Part shown: one piece after another, positions 49,715 through 61,092 of the stretch | Numbering within the stretch: position 1 is the stretch's first letter | Layout: each line of letters opens with the position of its first letter | Assembly (NCBI RefSeq): GCF_027744825.2 | Contig: NC_071345.1 | Coordinates: forward strand, 3,049,501 to 3,113,500 | DNA length: 64,000 nt | Direction of reading: 5' to 3' | Source of the DNA: Synchiropus splendidus | Taxonomy: Eukaryota > Chordata > Actinopteri > Syngnathiformes > Callionymidae | Made by a program: the position numbers and the translations under genes | Notes under the pieces: model-generated | Told to the model about the DNA's origin: nothing | Databases searched by the model: none | The model's input: only the letters and a program-made list of their open reading frames with translations

Positions 49715-52700
49715 GTTAGTGTCGAAAACTGGCTTTTATGTTACAGTTGTCCTTTATGCTTCGCTTTTGCTTCTCCTGAAACCATGGTCGCAAAATGTAC
49801 AGAGCTTTGTGAGGATTCTTTTTTATTATTTTTATCCCTGGGTGTTTTTGCTGTAGCATTTGTTGAGTATAAGTTGAAAAGAATATTTAAAAAAACCTTC
49901 AAAAAGACAATTGTAAAAGTGTCTGATGTCCATTTACAAAAGCTGTTTTTGCAGACTTTCTTCTGTCAAAAGAAAGTGAGAGATGGAACAAAAGTACTGG
50001 AGCTTTTTCACGGTGAAGTTGGTTGTTACAAATGAGGTCAGGGGTTTTGGAGACATTACTGTGTGTGTGTTACTGTGTTGTTCTTCAACTATGACTTTGA
50101 GAGACACATACATTCCTCCACTGTGACAAATAACAGCAGATGACCGACTTCTCTCGGTCCGTTTCCCTCCACAGAGCTGATGTTTGCCATATTCATGTGG
50201 ACCCCGGGCCTCAGATGTCTCTCACGCTGCTTCCCTGTGATATCGGGATTCACTTTGAAGTCGGGCCTGAACGTTACGTCCGCAAACGTTGAAGTGCGTC
50301 ACTTCAGACAGCCGTCGTTGATTAAATCCCTTGCTCTTGTAATTATTCAGAATTGGCCCGAGCACAAAGGTGGAAATTGTGGCATGAGAACACGAGTGCA
50401 GCTTTCAACAGACCCTGGCCCAGATGAGACCCGGGCTCTTGTTGTTGTTGTGGATCTGGGACACACGCAATTGTTTACAGCATTGCTGCAAGACTGCAGT
50501 TCTTGAACCGATTAGCTAGTGTGAGTCTTCCTCACTTGTCAGTTATTAGTTCCACTGCGTTCCAGTTGCATCGAAAGTTTGAAGTCTAGGAAAGACGTCA
50601 CAGCGAGTTGAGTTCGTTCCGGTTATCAAGGTCAGAAAGGAAGGTGGCGACATCCATGAAAGCGTGCATTGTGTGACTAAACAATGCGTTTTGTTTACGA
50701 CAAGAAAACTCTCAGGAAAAAGGAAAATAGTTTCTTTTGGTGTATTTCATATAGTCTAAACTTCTACTTCCTGTTTACCTTCGGGGAAGCCATCTTGGAT
50801 CGAGGACTCGGGGTGGTGAGAATTGTCCCACCTTCTGCCTGGGAAATCCAACGTCAAGTAACATCATCAAGGGAGTGGAGCTGCGAATTTCCCAGTTCTG
50901 AGGACAGCGTCATATTTACCCACGAGCTGTTAACCTGGACACAAGTTAGCTGACAGTCGTACTTAACACAAGCTGATGTGACAGTTGTTTTGGCCCCAGA
51001 CTAACTCCAAATTGTACTAGCTATAAACTAATTTGCAAATGTGCTTGTTGTTCTATGCTTCTCCATCCTACTCAGTCGTGCTGGACATAAGCTAACGCAG
51101 AAATATACTGAACAGTTAGCATCAAACAAACCTGTACAGTAGTGTAACATACCCCTAATGATGCTGGCACTTACTGAAACCTCTACTTGAGACCTGTCGG
51201 ATCTAAAGAATGACCATTGGAAGTGCATCAAATCTGCATGTAGATTGCGTAGCTAGTCGCTAAACCCTGCAGTGCTGGTGTGTGCGTGGCAGCAGTCTGA
51301 TTCAGAGGCAGAGAAAACTCTCTGCGGGCCTCATCCTGTCTCTTTTCCTTGTATTAGAGCCTAATAGACGCAAAGAGGTTGTTATTAAGCTGCCCATCAT
51401 CCGGGCGCAGCCCCGCCTCACGTTCTTCCTCATTTCGCCTCCCTCCCTCCCCTACTGACTTGCTCCATCTCCAATCTGCTGACAGAGCCGCGGCGCCCAG
51501 CCAGACTCCCTGAGCCCACAGGTTGTCACAGACCCGCCTTGTAACAACTCACTAGCTCGCTAATCGATTAGGCTAGCGCCTGTCTATGTCAGTGACGATC
51601 AGGTGCAGCAAGCTCACAAGTCTGCCGACGCCAAATTAGCAGCGGTGTGATCGGACGCTTTATACAGCTGATAAAACCAGTCAGACACCGCCGTACAAAT
51701 GATCTCACCTTTATGGAGACGGCTTTTATGAGACGGCGCGAAGATTCACAACCATAAAAGGTGTATTATTGCCGCCCAATTGCTCCACTCGCCTGGATGA
51801 ACGCCGCCTTGTCCAGAGTCACCAAATTGTAACAAATTTCTTGAAGTTGTTTCCAGAGCCGCTGTGGCAGGAGTCTGAATCAGCGCTGCCCTGCTAAGTG
51901 AGGAAGCTAGCACTTCAGCCACTTTCGTGAGGAAGCAAGAGGTTTGAATTTTGAGTCGATCCAGTTTAAGATGTCTCTTCAGCGAGCGGGTGCCATGTAA
52001 AATTCATCAGTCTATCAATCAATGCTGGGATTCAAATTAGCATCACTCCGCTGAGCCGCCGATGAATTCATGAGTGACGCGCAGTCGTCCCGCCCACCGA
52101 CCCTCCTGCTGCAATTAACAAGAGGTGAGCCCATCTGTGTCTGTAGCTCCGCCCTCCCCGCAACTGTCACTCACCGCAGGCTGAGCGCCAAGGCTCCTGC
52201 CGAGACCGAGGGGAGACGGGTGAGAGTGACAGCTGGGCTGAGCGATGAGGACCTGATCGATCCCCCGGGTGGACCAGCAGAGAGAAGGGGGAGGCACCGG
52301 GGGGATGCAGAGGGAGGATGATGGATGTTGTGAAGACTGAACTAACTAAAGTGCAGCGTGGAGGAAATGGGAGGCGGCAGCTGCTGAAGTCATGCCTATG
52401 CATTAGTAATGCTTTTTTTATGTGCCACACAACTATTAACAGACCATCTGTAAGTTCCTCCCTGTGGAACTCTGTGTCTTCTGGACTCGCAAACCAAAGT
52501 GCTTGGTCCTCATCTCCAGAAGGAAGCCGGAACTTTGGTAGATGGTCTTCTAAGAGAGGCGAAGTCTTGATAGTGCTCTGGGCCTCATCCTGATTGGTGA
52601 CACCCTGACACGACGCCCGAGCCCCCCCAAATTCCTTCTCTTCATGTGGAGGAGCAGCAGTTCTCCTCTGAGTCTGATTTGGCTTCTTTCTTTCTGAGAG

Positions 52701-55700
52701 AGTCCTGCAGAGAAATCTGGGTCTACAAAGCTGGTGACCACTGGTGGGGAGATACAATGGACAGATTTACACATAAAAATGCTGCAATGGTCTGTCTGTC
52801 CATCGCCATCCTTCCCTCCCACATGGTAGTTGATCTCCTCACCTGCAGTAGGTTTTCGTCTTCAATTTTCCCGTCTCAGACTTATGGGAGACAATCCTCA
52901 TCACATCTGAGGCCTGCAAATCAAGAGCCTTGGTATCACTTGAACCTCGCAAGTCGTCAATGCGGACCACACTCATCGCAAAACTCATTTTTGTTTGTAA
53001 TTCACTGGAATATCTGGCATGCACCGCGCGTGACAACGCTCTCAGAAGAAGATGTCTGCAGTCAAGTTCTCCCAAATGAGTCCTCCACACTCCTCTGACT
53101 CATCACCCTCCGTCTGTCAGCCTTTAAGAGCGCCCTTCACTTGTCTCCGAGCGAAGATGTCAGCGTTAAGTGTTATTAGTCCACATTATATTCTTAATTA
53201 CAACAGGGCTGTTTTTTTTCTCCGGTCCTCGTGCTGCAGGTTCTCAGGTGCTTTAATGACGGTAAACACATTAGCAGCCAAGCGTCGTGACAAGGCACTC
53301 TGCAGCTGACGTGGGCTCCTGCACAAATCACTGCCTTGGTATCCCGGAGCGATTTAATGATCCTAACTAGCTGTTTTCCTGCCACAGTAGGTGGAATTAT
53401 GAACTGCCGTCATCACCGGATAGGTGTTTTATTTTGACGCCGTAATTGATTGTTGCCTCACATGAGGGGGGTAATGTGCCTCTGGGGCTTTTATTCAGCA
53501 GTTTGAGTCAATTTTGCCGTCGACTACTTAAATATTAAACGTGTAATAGAGTGAAAAATGGTTTTCACCCATGAAATGGATAACTATAACTTTAAATATG
53601 GATAATGATCGCGCTTCGCTAAACAATGCAGGTGGATTCTTCAAAACAAGAAGTCGGCTCACTGTTAAAGTCTTGCTAACTAATATTGGAAACTTCTGCA
53701 GTGCAAGGACAAAGCTTTTGACTCTGACTCAGCGGTGCTGTACATCTTTATCTGATGAAGGGGATCTAGCCCAGGCAGTGTCCCCTCTGGAGTGGGGTCC
53801 AGCTGTAGTCCAGCTTGCCCTTGTAAGTGGAAGCTGCTCCCCTCCTGATCAGTCCTATAGCCACAATGGTTGGTCATGGTTAGCTTGGTCAACTGCTGTT
53901 TCTACTCTTCTGGTCGTTGAGTACGGTGAGCTCAGTGATGAGTGTGAAGCTAAGGTACATTGCAAGGTCTAATCCCTCAATTCCAAAAAATGACCATCGA
54001 ATTGCAGTTCAGAACATGTGCACCCACGGACAGACTCAGGCGTAGCATTAGAACAAGACACTTGGCTTCAAATCACTGCGCAGAATTTGAGCACTAGCAA
54101 GAGGCTAACAAATGAATGCTAACCGCAGGCTAAACCACTGCTAATGGAGCTTATTGTTTTGGACAAGCAGACTTTTGGCGTTATCGGTCTGTTGGGTCAA
54201 TCGGTATGGGCCAAAATTTGGCCATCAATTTTAGTTACTGAGATCTTGTTGATGTCTCCACCAAGCGCTCAGTGCTTCTGCTTGGATGCATCCATGGTTC
54301 TAAAAATGCGTAGCCATTTTATTTATTTATCTATTCGATGGTGAGACAGTGAACTGCAGCTGTGGCGACGTGTCCTGACAATCGCACACAAGCGAAACAC
54401 ATCTGTACAGTGAAACACTCTGTTTCTTGTCCTCTTTGATAGGCCATAGTATCGTGCAATATTGCAATTCTTCTGAGAATCACTGAAGTCAAGACCTGCT
54501 GACGGACAGCTCAGAAGTTAACAAGAGAATACAGTGGAAAGAATCAACTGTATCATGTAGTTCCCTCGGTTCACAGATGACAACTAGCGTATCTAAATAC
54601 ACCGTAACGAACATGATTACTTGCTGCGCTGGCCTCGTGGTGTCATCGAGGGCCTCTGAATGGTCACAAATCCTGATGCTCCTTCTGTTCTGTCTTGTTG
54701 ATGTGTGCATTTCCTTGATCGTGTGTGAGGATCAAGGTGCGAGGTGGACTGGGACTCGTGATAGCATCTCTGTTCGTGACCATTTCTTTAAGTAGAACGG
54801 AAGCCAGCCGAGGAATGCAGGCTCCCAAATCCGTTTACATGTTATTGTGCAGTGAGGACTCGGCAGCAGATGAGCAGTGGAGATAAATCGATTCACCTCG
54901 CATACTTCTTCACAGCTCCGATGGACTCCAGCGTTAAACAGTGTGGAATCTCCTACAGTATCATGGGTTTGTTTGGGCTCCGTTCTGCTCACCGTGGTGA
55001 GGAGGGCGTTGACCTGAATTTGAACTGCTTTTCATGGTAATGACACATTTCCACAAGGTTCCCACTCTCTTCAGATGTTTACTTTCCCTCTTCCCGCTGC
55101 CACATTCCTGAGGTTCAGCAGCTTGAAGTGTCTCAAATGCTGAAGACTGAGTTCACAGGGAAATGTCACGTACAGTCTTTGATTCGTGGATGAAGGCGAT
55201 GGAAACAAACATCATTTGTGTCGCCGTCACATGTTCTTCTGAAGCTCTCAGAAGACAAAATTGATTTGTAACAACGGATCATCATTGTTCGTTGAGCAAT
55301 CTTAATATCTACAATCCAGTCACATGCTGGTTTTGAGATCTTTGCTTCCTATTGTAATAGCCAACCAGCAGGTCACATGGAGGTTCAAACCTCCATTATG
55401 GTTCTGGACCATGAGCTAATTGCTGTATCTGAGGATTCTAGTGGAGTCCCGTGGACTACCATCTCCCACACAGACTTCATTCCATGTCTCAATTTTGGAT
55501 CCGAACGCTGAAGATTTTTGAATGAACGTGCAACTAATCCAGTGCAATTCATTCCTAGTACAGGCACTTTGAAATCCTAATACCAACGGGCATCTCACGA
55601 CTCCTGGTACACATGAAGAAGAATCTTGTTACTGAACGTTCGTAAAGGTTCTGTGAAGATGAAGACTCAACTTGCTTCTCCACTTCTAGATAGTCATCAA

Positions 55701-56435
55701 GTAGCTCCTCTGAAGGAAGGATACAGTACTGTTTTCTTGGAGGTCCTAAGACGACAAGTTGAAGGTGGTACAATGTGGACAGCACCCGAAATGTGGCTTT
55801 TTTTGGAGCTAGCACCTGAACTTCCATTGGCATCTGAAGGTCCCCACCTCTCTTGAGAAGTACCCACGCTAATTAACAAGGAGCTGTGGCCCATGTAGCA
55901 AAGAGTGTTCAGGAGGTCCCCACAACCTCCACCACCTGGAACAGGGACTGGCACTTGTTGCATGTTAAAATATACCCTGAGGTGCAGGTTGGACAATGAA
56001 GGTACCACATTCCTGCTGGACTTTGGTTCACTGGAGACCTGAGAGGTCGTCACCATGCCAGGCGTGTTTTTCGGAGGAAACCCAAAGGTCCCTGCAGGGA
56101 CCTGCCAGTTCAGCCCTCAAGAAAGCACCAAACTAGTTTTAAAAGTTGTGCTCTGGAGACAGAACTGAGACTCCAGTTGTAGAAGTTCGAGCGTTGATTA
56201 GAGCAGTGCCAAATCTGGAGCGCGTTAAGTGCTCACTGAAGAAGATGACGGCAATTTGCCCACTCAAGGTGGAAGTGAGCAAAACTGGAAATGTCAATGG
56301 AGACGCTCTGATTGTAATTGTGGAAGTCTGATGGCAGAAAAGGTTGACAACAGCCATCTGGGTCACATAGAGCCGGGAATCTGGGCTCGCTGCTGCACCT
56401 CACCTGCTGTCTGGCTCCGTGAGGTGGGCCCCCTG

Positions 56436-56440
<5 letters not shown>

Positions 56441-56470
<30 letters not shown>
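56441..56470. repeat. (AC)15 microsatellite in fut8 intron 1
   Basis: There are 30 bases of perfect AC dinucleotides, preceded by GCACGC. Confidence 0.97.
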
Positions 56471-56473
<3 letters not shown>

Positions 56474-57297
56474 TGTCTCCAGATCCAGGGCTTCCTCGTC
56501 TGTTCTGCTGCCGCGTCTGCTTCCTCCAGGTTCTCTTGAGATTCCCCTGTTTGTGTTTGGTGTTTACCTGCCCGCGGAGCGGTGACGGGTTTTTAACACT
56601 GCTAAAGAGTTTTGGGCTTTAATTCATCGCGACATATGCTGTTCTTCCTGTTTGTGCCTCAGCACTTTGTTTTACTGCGGAACACTGCTCCTCATCTGTT
56701 CGGATCGTTAATGCGTCGTCTGCTGTCGTCATGGAGACTGAAGACACTTAATGTCAATTAAAACACAAATGCTGTTTGGATTGAAAATGTGATGCAGTGT
56801 GTTAAATGACATCCCATGTAAATTTAAGTGTTTTGTTTTGTTGTCAAAATGTCAACTTTATTCTTCAAGGTTAATGAAAGGATTTTTATTTTTCACTGCA
56901 AAATTCTTTTAATAACTGTGTATTCTGAATATTTTATAAAATGCCAAACTAGCAAGTTACATTTTCTATTTTTTTTACTCCTTGTTTGAGCTGAAACTGA
57001 TCAAAAATATTAGGTTAGTAGTTATTGTACTGTTTTGTTTAGTTATTTACATTATTTACACGCATTTATTTGTGATTTGATAGGACATTTTCCAAAAGCA
57101 GTTTCATTAAAAACTCAAACATAAATTATGATTCATTTTGAAAACTGTATATTTTAAAAGCATTTCTTTATATTTTTTTGTTTGTATTTCAGCATTGCGT
57201 TTGTAAAACCATGTATCCATTGTTGCCGTGAATAAATAGATAGCGATTCTTTGACTGATAGAATGTAATTTGTCGCTTAATATCGTTGATGATGAAG

Positions 57298-57845
57298 AGA
57301 GGGATATAGGTTAAGATGTATGGAGGATGTAAAGTGTGGAAAGAGAAGGAAGAAAGCAGGGAAGAAAGGATGAGGCAAGGGTGTTCAAAGGACGTACAAC
57401 AGGAATGAAGAAGGTGTTTAAAACGAAGGAAGCAAGAAGTCTGGCTAAGAAGATGGATGATGTTTGGATTCAGAAGGAGGTAGAAGAGTGTTGTGTTGAA
57501 GAAGCATCCATGGCTGGAAGGAAGGCGTGAATGCAGGATGTATGGGAAGGAGGAGAGCAAAAGAGGTGGAATCAGAAAGGAGACAAAAAGGAAGGGGGGA
57601 TAAGCAGAAGTGAGCCCTACAACGCAATATGAATGTAAGGAAAGAAAGGAAGGATGTACTGGGGAGGAAACAAAAAAGAAAGGGATGAAAGGGAAAATTG
57701 AGGTGTCAATCTAGCAGGGTGTGTGAACGGAAGGGAGGATAGAGTTGGGCAGGGAAAGAGGTGAAAGATATGAAGAGTAAAGGGTCTGATGGGTGAGAAA
57801 GGAGAGGAAGAAGAATGGAAGGATGGACGGAGAATGAGATGATCG
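57298..57845. repeat. purine-rich low-complexity block in fut8 intron 1
   Basis: The + strand is dominated by GGAAG, GAAAGG and GATG-like words with few pyrimidines. This produces long stop-free frames on the minus strand that encode only Ser/Phe/Pro/Leu-rich text. Confidence 0.75.
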
Positions 57846-58124
57846 AGGCGCATTGATGATAAAGCGACTCAGCTCGAGTGAAACCAGCAAACTTTAAAAC
57901 TGTGTCAACAAAGAGAAACAGAGAGGATGTTAAAAAACTGACTGTTTATCTGCGTGAATGTTTGTGGGAGGAGGTGGCTGTAAATGAAGACGTTCGCTCG
58001 GCTTGTCAATATTGTGAGAGCACTTACGGCATCATCGTCTCAGCTTGTTTCAGTGGAGTCATTCATGCTGACGGAGAAGCTAAGACAGAGATGCTGACAG
58101 GACTCGTGTTTCCTCCCCCTGCAG

Positions 58125-58243
58125 GATACCCGAGGGTCAGGCAGACGCCGGCACCCTGGCTGCAGAGAGACTACGTTCCCTGGAGGACCAACTCACCAGA
58201 GCCAAGCAGAAGATCCACAGCTTCCAGAAACTCACTGGAGACG
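58125..58243 (+). CDS. fut8: fut8 coding exon 2: stem coiled coil
   Basis: This 119-base exon completes Arg68 and encodes residues 69-107 plus the first base of codon 108. It begins IPEG, the conserved junction of the family. It continues with a second heptad run (L84, L87, L91, A94, I98, F101) ending KLTGD. The acceptor is a good polypyrimidine tract ending CCCCCTGCAG before 58125, and the donor is GACG|GTACGT at 58244. The codon split matches exon 1 upstream and exon 3 downstream. In FUT8 this segment is the long stem helix that packs in the homodimer and holds the catalytic domain off the Golgi membrane. The sequence after IPEG is clearly diverged from the usual vertebrate form and appears one residue longer, but it keeps the heptad spacing, so it is probably functional. 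Confidence 0.94.
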
Positions 58244-58534
58244 GTACGTTGTCAGAGTTGAAAAGTACAAGCTTCTATTCTGGTGCTGCTCCCTTTCACT
58301 AAACCGACTTTGGAATGTTTTTCTTTTTTTCCTCATCCCACTGCAAAACCTCTTACTTGAGTGATTTGGTGCAGCCAGGGTGAGAGAGGACTCTGTTTTG
58401 GTCACCTTAGGATCGCATCCCTGCTATTCACAGATGATTGATGCTTCTGCTGGCACTGTCAGAACAGCACCTTCAATTCTCACTTGAACCTTTCGTAGCT
58501 GGCTCAAACAGGAACCACCGTGTTGATATGGCTG

Positions 58535-58610
58535 TGGGAGGAAGACCTGGGGCAGACCCTGACATGCTGGCGAAATGGTGTCACTCATGTGACCTGCGAA
58601 CACGTTGGTA
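58535..58610 (+). mobile_element. LINE 3'-end fragment, left of the minisatellite
   Basis: GGGAGGAAGACCTGGGGCAG, then ACCCTGACATGCTGG, correspond to the same LINE tail seen at 22661-22700. Only this short part is recognisable. Confidence 0.5.
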
Positions 58611-59010
58611 TTCAATTGTGACCCGTACCGCAAGCTAGAACTGACTCGTCCCCTGTGTCACATGTTACAACTGAATCAAGACCCATGTCTTGGATCACAA
58701 CTCATGTCTCGTGCTATTACAGACTCATATCTAGAGCTAGTACTGACTCATCACCCGTGTCTTCAGCTTGTACTGAATCATGGTCCACGTTTCACGATAG
58801 AACGGAATCATGACCCATGTTTGTCACCTCCACGCCTCCCTAATGAGGGGTTTAACTGGGAGGAAGACTCGGGGCAGACCCAGGAAATGCTGTTTTTCAC
58901 TTTGGTATTCCCCGTCTGGGCCTCTTTATTGTGGCACATCTCAAGCTAAACTTGAGTCATGACCTGTGTCTTAAACGTGCAATGAATCGTGACCCATGTT
59001 TCAATTCAGG
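58611..59010. repeat. degenerate 30-bp minisatellite, interrupted by a LINE fragment
   Basis: Units of the form TGAATCATGACCCATGTCTT plus about ten more bases ending in GAAC or CAAC/GTAC repeat with exact 30-base spacing at 58642, 58672, 58744 and 58774. Shortened units (23 and 19 bases) lie at 58702 and 58725. Further units flank this set at 58611 and 58804. After a LINE fragment at 58831-58945 the array resumes at about 58952 and 58983. Confidence 0.75.
58831..58945 (+). mobile_element. LINE 3'-end fragment inside the minisatellite
   Basis: GGGAGGAAGACTCGGGGCAG, ACCCAGGAAATGCTG, TTGGTATTCCCCG and TCTGGGCCTCTTTATTG follow the order of the LINE tail at 22661-22790, with an internal deletion. 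The minisatellite units continue on both sides. Confidence 0.55.
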
Positions 59011-60929
59011 TCTCCTATATTGGTCCATGTAGCCAAAACACTATGAATTGTGTACTGAAGCACATGTCCTATCTCTCAAGTGGGTCATCATGACGGGTCA
59101 CGTGAGCTTGTAAGGTGATCCAGGTATGAGCTATGTATGTTACAGTAACCCAGTTACCAAGGAAGGACCTGATGAGTTCAACTGAGGGTGATTCAGAGGT
59201 GTAAATCCTCTGACCTGTTGCACTCGAGCAGGATGTAGCCGCAGGTGTAAAGCGAGGGCAGGTCTGTGTGTGTGTGTTCACAGCGGTCAGAAGGTCGGGG
59301 AAGGTATCGGGTGAGTGGGGAATTTGTGAATGAAGTGGAAGCAGTTTAATAGCAGAACGGAGGTGAGAAGAGAGGGAAGAAAGACAGACGGTGAGAAAAT
59401 AAAGGACATGCGAGCGTGAAGGGCAGCGCAGGGTCAGTCTTTCAATCTTGCCGCAGGAGAAGAAAAAGCTAAAAATACCCTGCAGATTTTTTTCTTCCAC
59501 TCAGTGAGGGGAGCGCGGGAGAGCTGGATGGGGAGGTGAAAAATAGCTTCTGCTTCAGGCTGCCCCCACCTCAGAAACCAGAGCAGGCAGCTGTGGGTTC
59601 CTCCACATTGTTTGTCTCGGGTGGAGTTTAGAGTTCCTTCCCGTTGTTAGAGCGGTGAGAGAACCACAAAAAGCAGTGATCAAGTGCGTGCTAATGAGGT
59701 CAAGGAAAGTCCCGGGGTCGGAGGAGACAATGCTCATCGCATCAAAGTTTTTTCCTGCTTGTTAACAAAGCCCATGTGCTGGACTCCAAACGTCCGGTAG
59801 CTTCAGTAATATTTTATTCTTTTGGAGTCAAAGGCTTTTAAATTTTCAAACACATTTCTCAGTCCAAAGTGTCTTCGCACGCTGTGGAGAAGACTTTCTC
59901 CTGGCCTCCGTCTCTTCCTCTAGCTCACCTCAATGTCGCAGAACCAGCTAGGTTAGACCTGTGGAGGACGACCTGGTTCCTCAGCCCTTCTTCAATTCTG
60001 TCTGACACGTAGGTGTTGAGCAAACAGAAGTGATACCAAATCACAGCAGCATCTGTTCTACAGTTCACAGCTCACTCATGGGGTCAAACAAGGATGTGAG
60101 CCCTGCCAGTACCTCAACTCATGCAAGTACATGCCAGGTGTCTCAGTTTGATATGACTTGTCTATATCTTAAAGTCTTGGTTTCCCATAGAGCAAGTCCT
60201 CCATCTCTTGTCCTCGTTCACCACATGAGCCTCGTCACTTTTACTGCTCCTCTTCATAGCCAAAATTCTTGGACCAACACGGTCTCTCCTCTGCACAACC
60301 ATTGCCACCGCCATCTTCCTAACTCCAAAATGGTTGCACGTTTTACTCGCACATATACTCATTTTTTTTTTATTTCAGTGCCTCAGTATCCTCATCTCTG
60401 ACTCTTAAGACTTCTGCCGGAATTGTTGAAAGATGGGTTGATATGACCTGTCCTTTAAGCTCGATCGCATGGGTGACCACACAACGCCTCCACAATACCA
60501 CGCAATAAGATGGACGGACGGGCGGGCGGACATTTGTGATTGAGAAAAAATCACCAGGTCTAGACTGGTTATTCCACTGAATACCGACTCCGACACCTCT
60601 TGCTGGGAAAAAAAATCATTGGAGGACCCTGGAAAGACTAGAGAATTTGTAGAGTCAAATGGAAGAATGGAATGTTGGAAGTAGAGCTGACCCGTTCAAC
60701 GCAGGCATGTTATGCTCTGGCAGCTTTGGATGAGACGTCCTCGCACAATTTGAAACAGAAACAATAAGTAGACAGGGAGGAAAGAGAGATTGAAGAGGGT
60801 CGTGACCAGTGTTCTCGTAAAAATGCAACGTGCCTTGATAGATGAGCGCAAACATTTTGCCCATTTTAACTTGGACGATCTTCACACCACCCAGTCAGTA
60901 ACCACCAATGGTGTCTGTCCCTTCTGCAG

Positions 60930-61092
60930 GACCAGGGCCAACTCAAGAGGAGCTGCGACGGAGGGTTGAAAACGGCGTGAAGGAGTTTTGGTACTTTGTC
61001 CGCAGCGAGGTGAAGAAGCTGGCCAACATGGAGACGAGCGAGAGGCAGAAGTATGCCGACACTTTGCTGCAGGATCTGGGAAACCAGGAGAG
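60930..61092 (+). CDS. fut8: fut8 coding exon 3: end of stem, entry to catalytic region
   Basis: This 163-base exon completes Gly108, encodes residues 109-161 and leaves two bases of Arg162. It contains the family signature LRRRVENGVKEFW at about residues 116-128, followed by a charged helix (SEVKKL) and a helix ending LLQDLGNQE. The acceptor is TCCCTTCTGCAG before 60930 and the donor is GAGAG|GTGAGT at 61093. The same pattern (RRR-ENG-KE-W, then a S/E-rich helix and DLG-x-x-ER) occurs in mammalian FUT8 just before the catalytic domain, so identity is secure despite many substitutions. The next exon should begin with the last base of Arg162. No such sequence is visible in the remaining 2.9 kb. 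Confidence 0.95.

Larger units (their letters stand above)
49715..58124 (+). other. fut8: fut8 intron 1 (8,410 bases)
   Basis: This intron is bounded by GTTAGT and CCCCTGCAG. It contains no exon-like ORF. Supported content is a (CA)n microsatellite at 56441-56470, a strongly purine-rich + strand at about 57298-57845, and A/T-rich low-complexity DNA at 56800-57240. Two stretches, 51340-51800 and 53150-53560, are rich in homeodomain-type AT cores and could be regulatory. Overlapping ORFs of up to 196 codons at 52167-53098 have no recognisable protein and are treated as chance. Confidence 0.85.
58244..60929 (+). other. fut8: fut8 intron 2 (2,686 bases)
   Basis: This intron is bounded by GTACGT and TTCTGCAG. 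Its first kilobase holds a degenerate 30-bp minisatellite (58611-59010) interleaved with two fragments of one LINE 3' end. The rest shows no coding potential or recognisable element apart from short GT and T runs. Confidence 0.85.

Noticed and set aside
52167..52757. 196-codon minus-strand ORF
   Set aside because: It has no domain, no conserved composition and no splice or promoter context. It overlaps another unrelated ORF, which suggests chance.
52646..53098. 150-codon + strand ORF with a faint W...WW...FT pattern like the N-terminal part of Harbinger transposases
   Set aside because: The resemblance covers only about 25 residues, the following text does not match, and no terminal repeats were seen.
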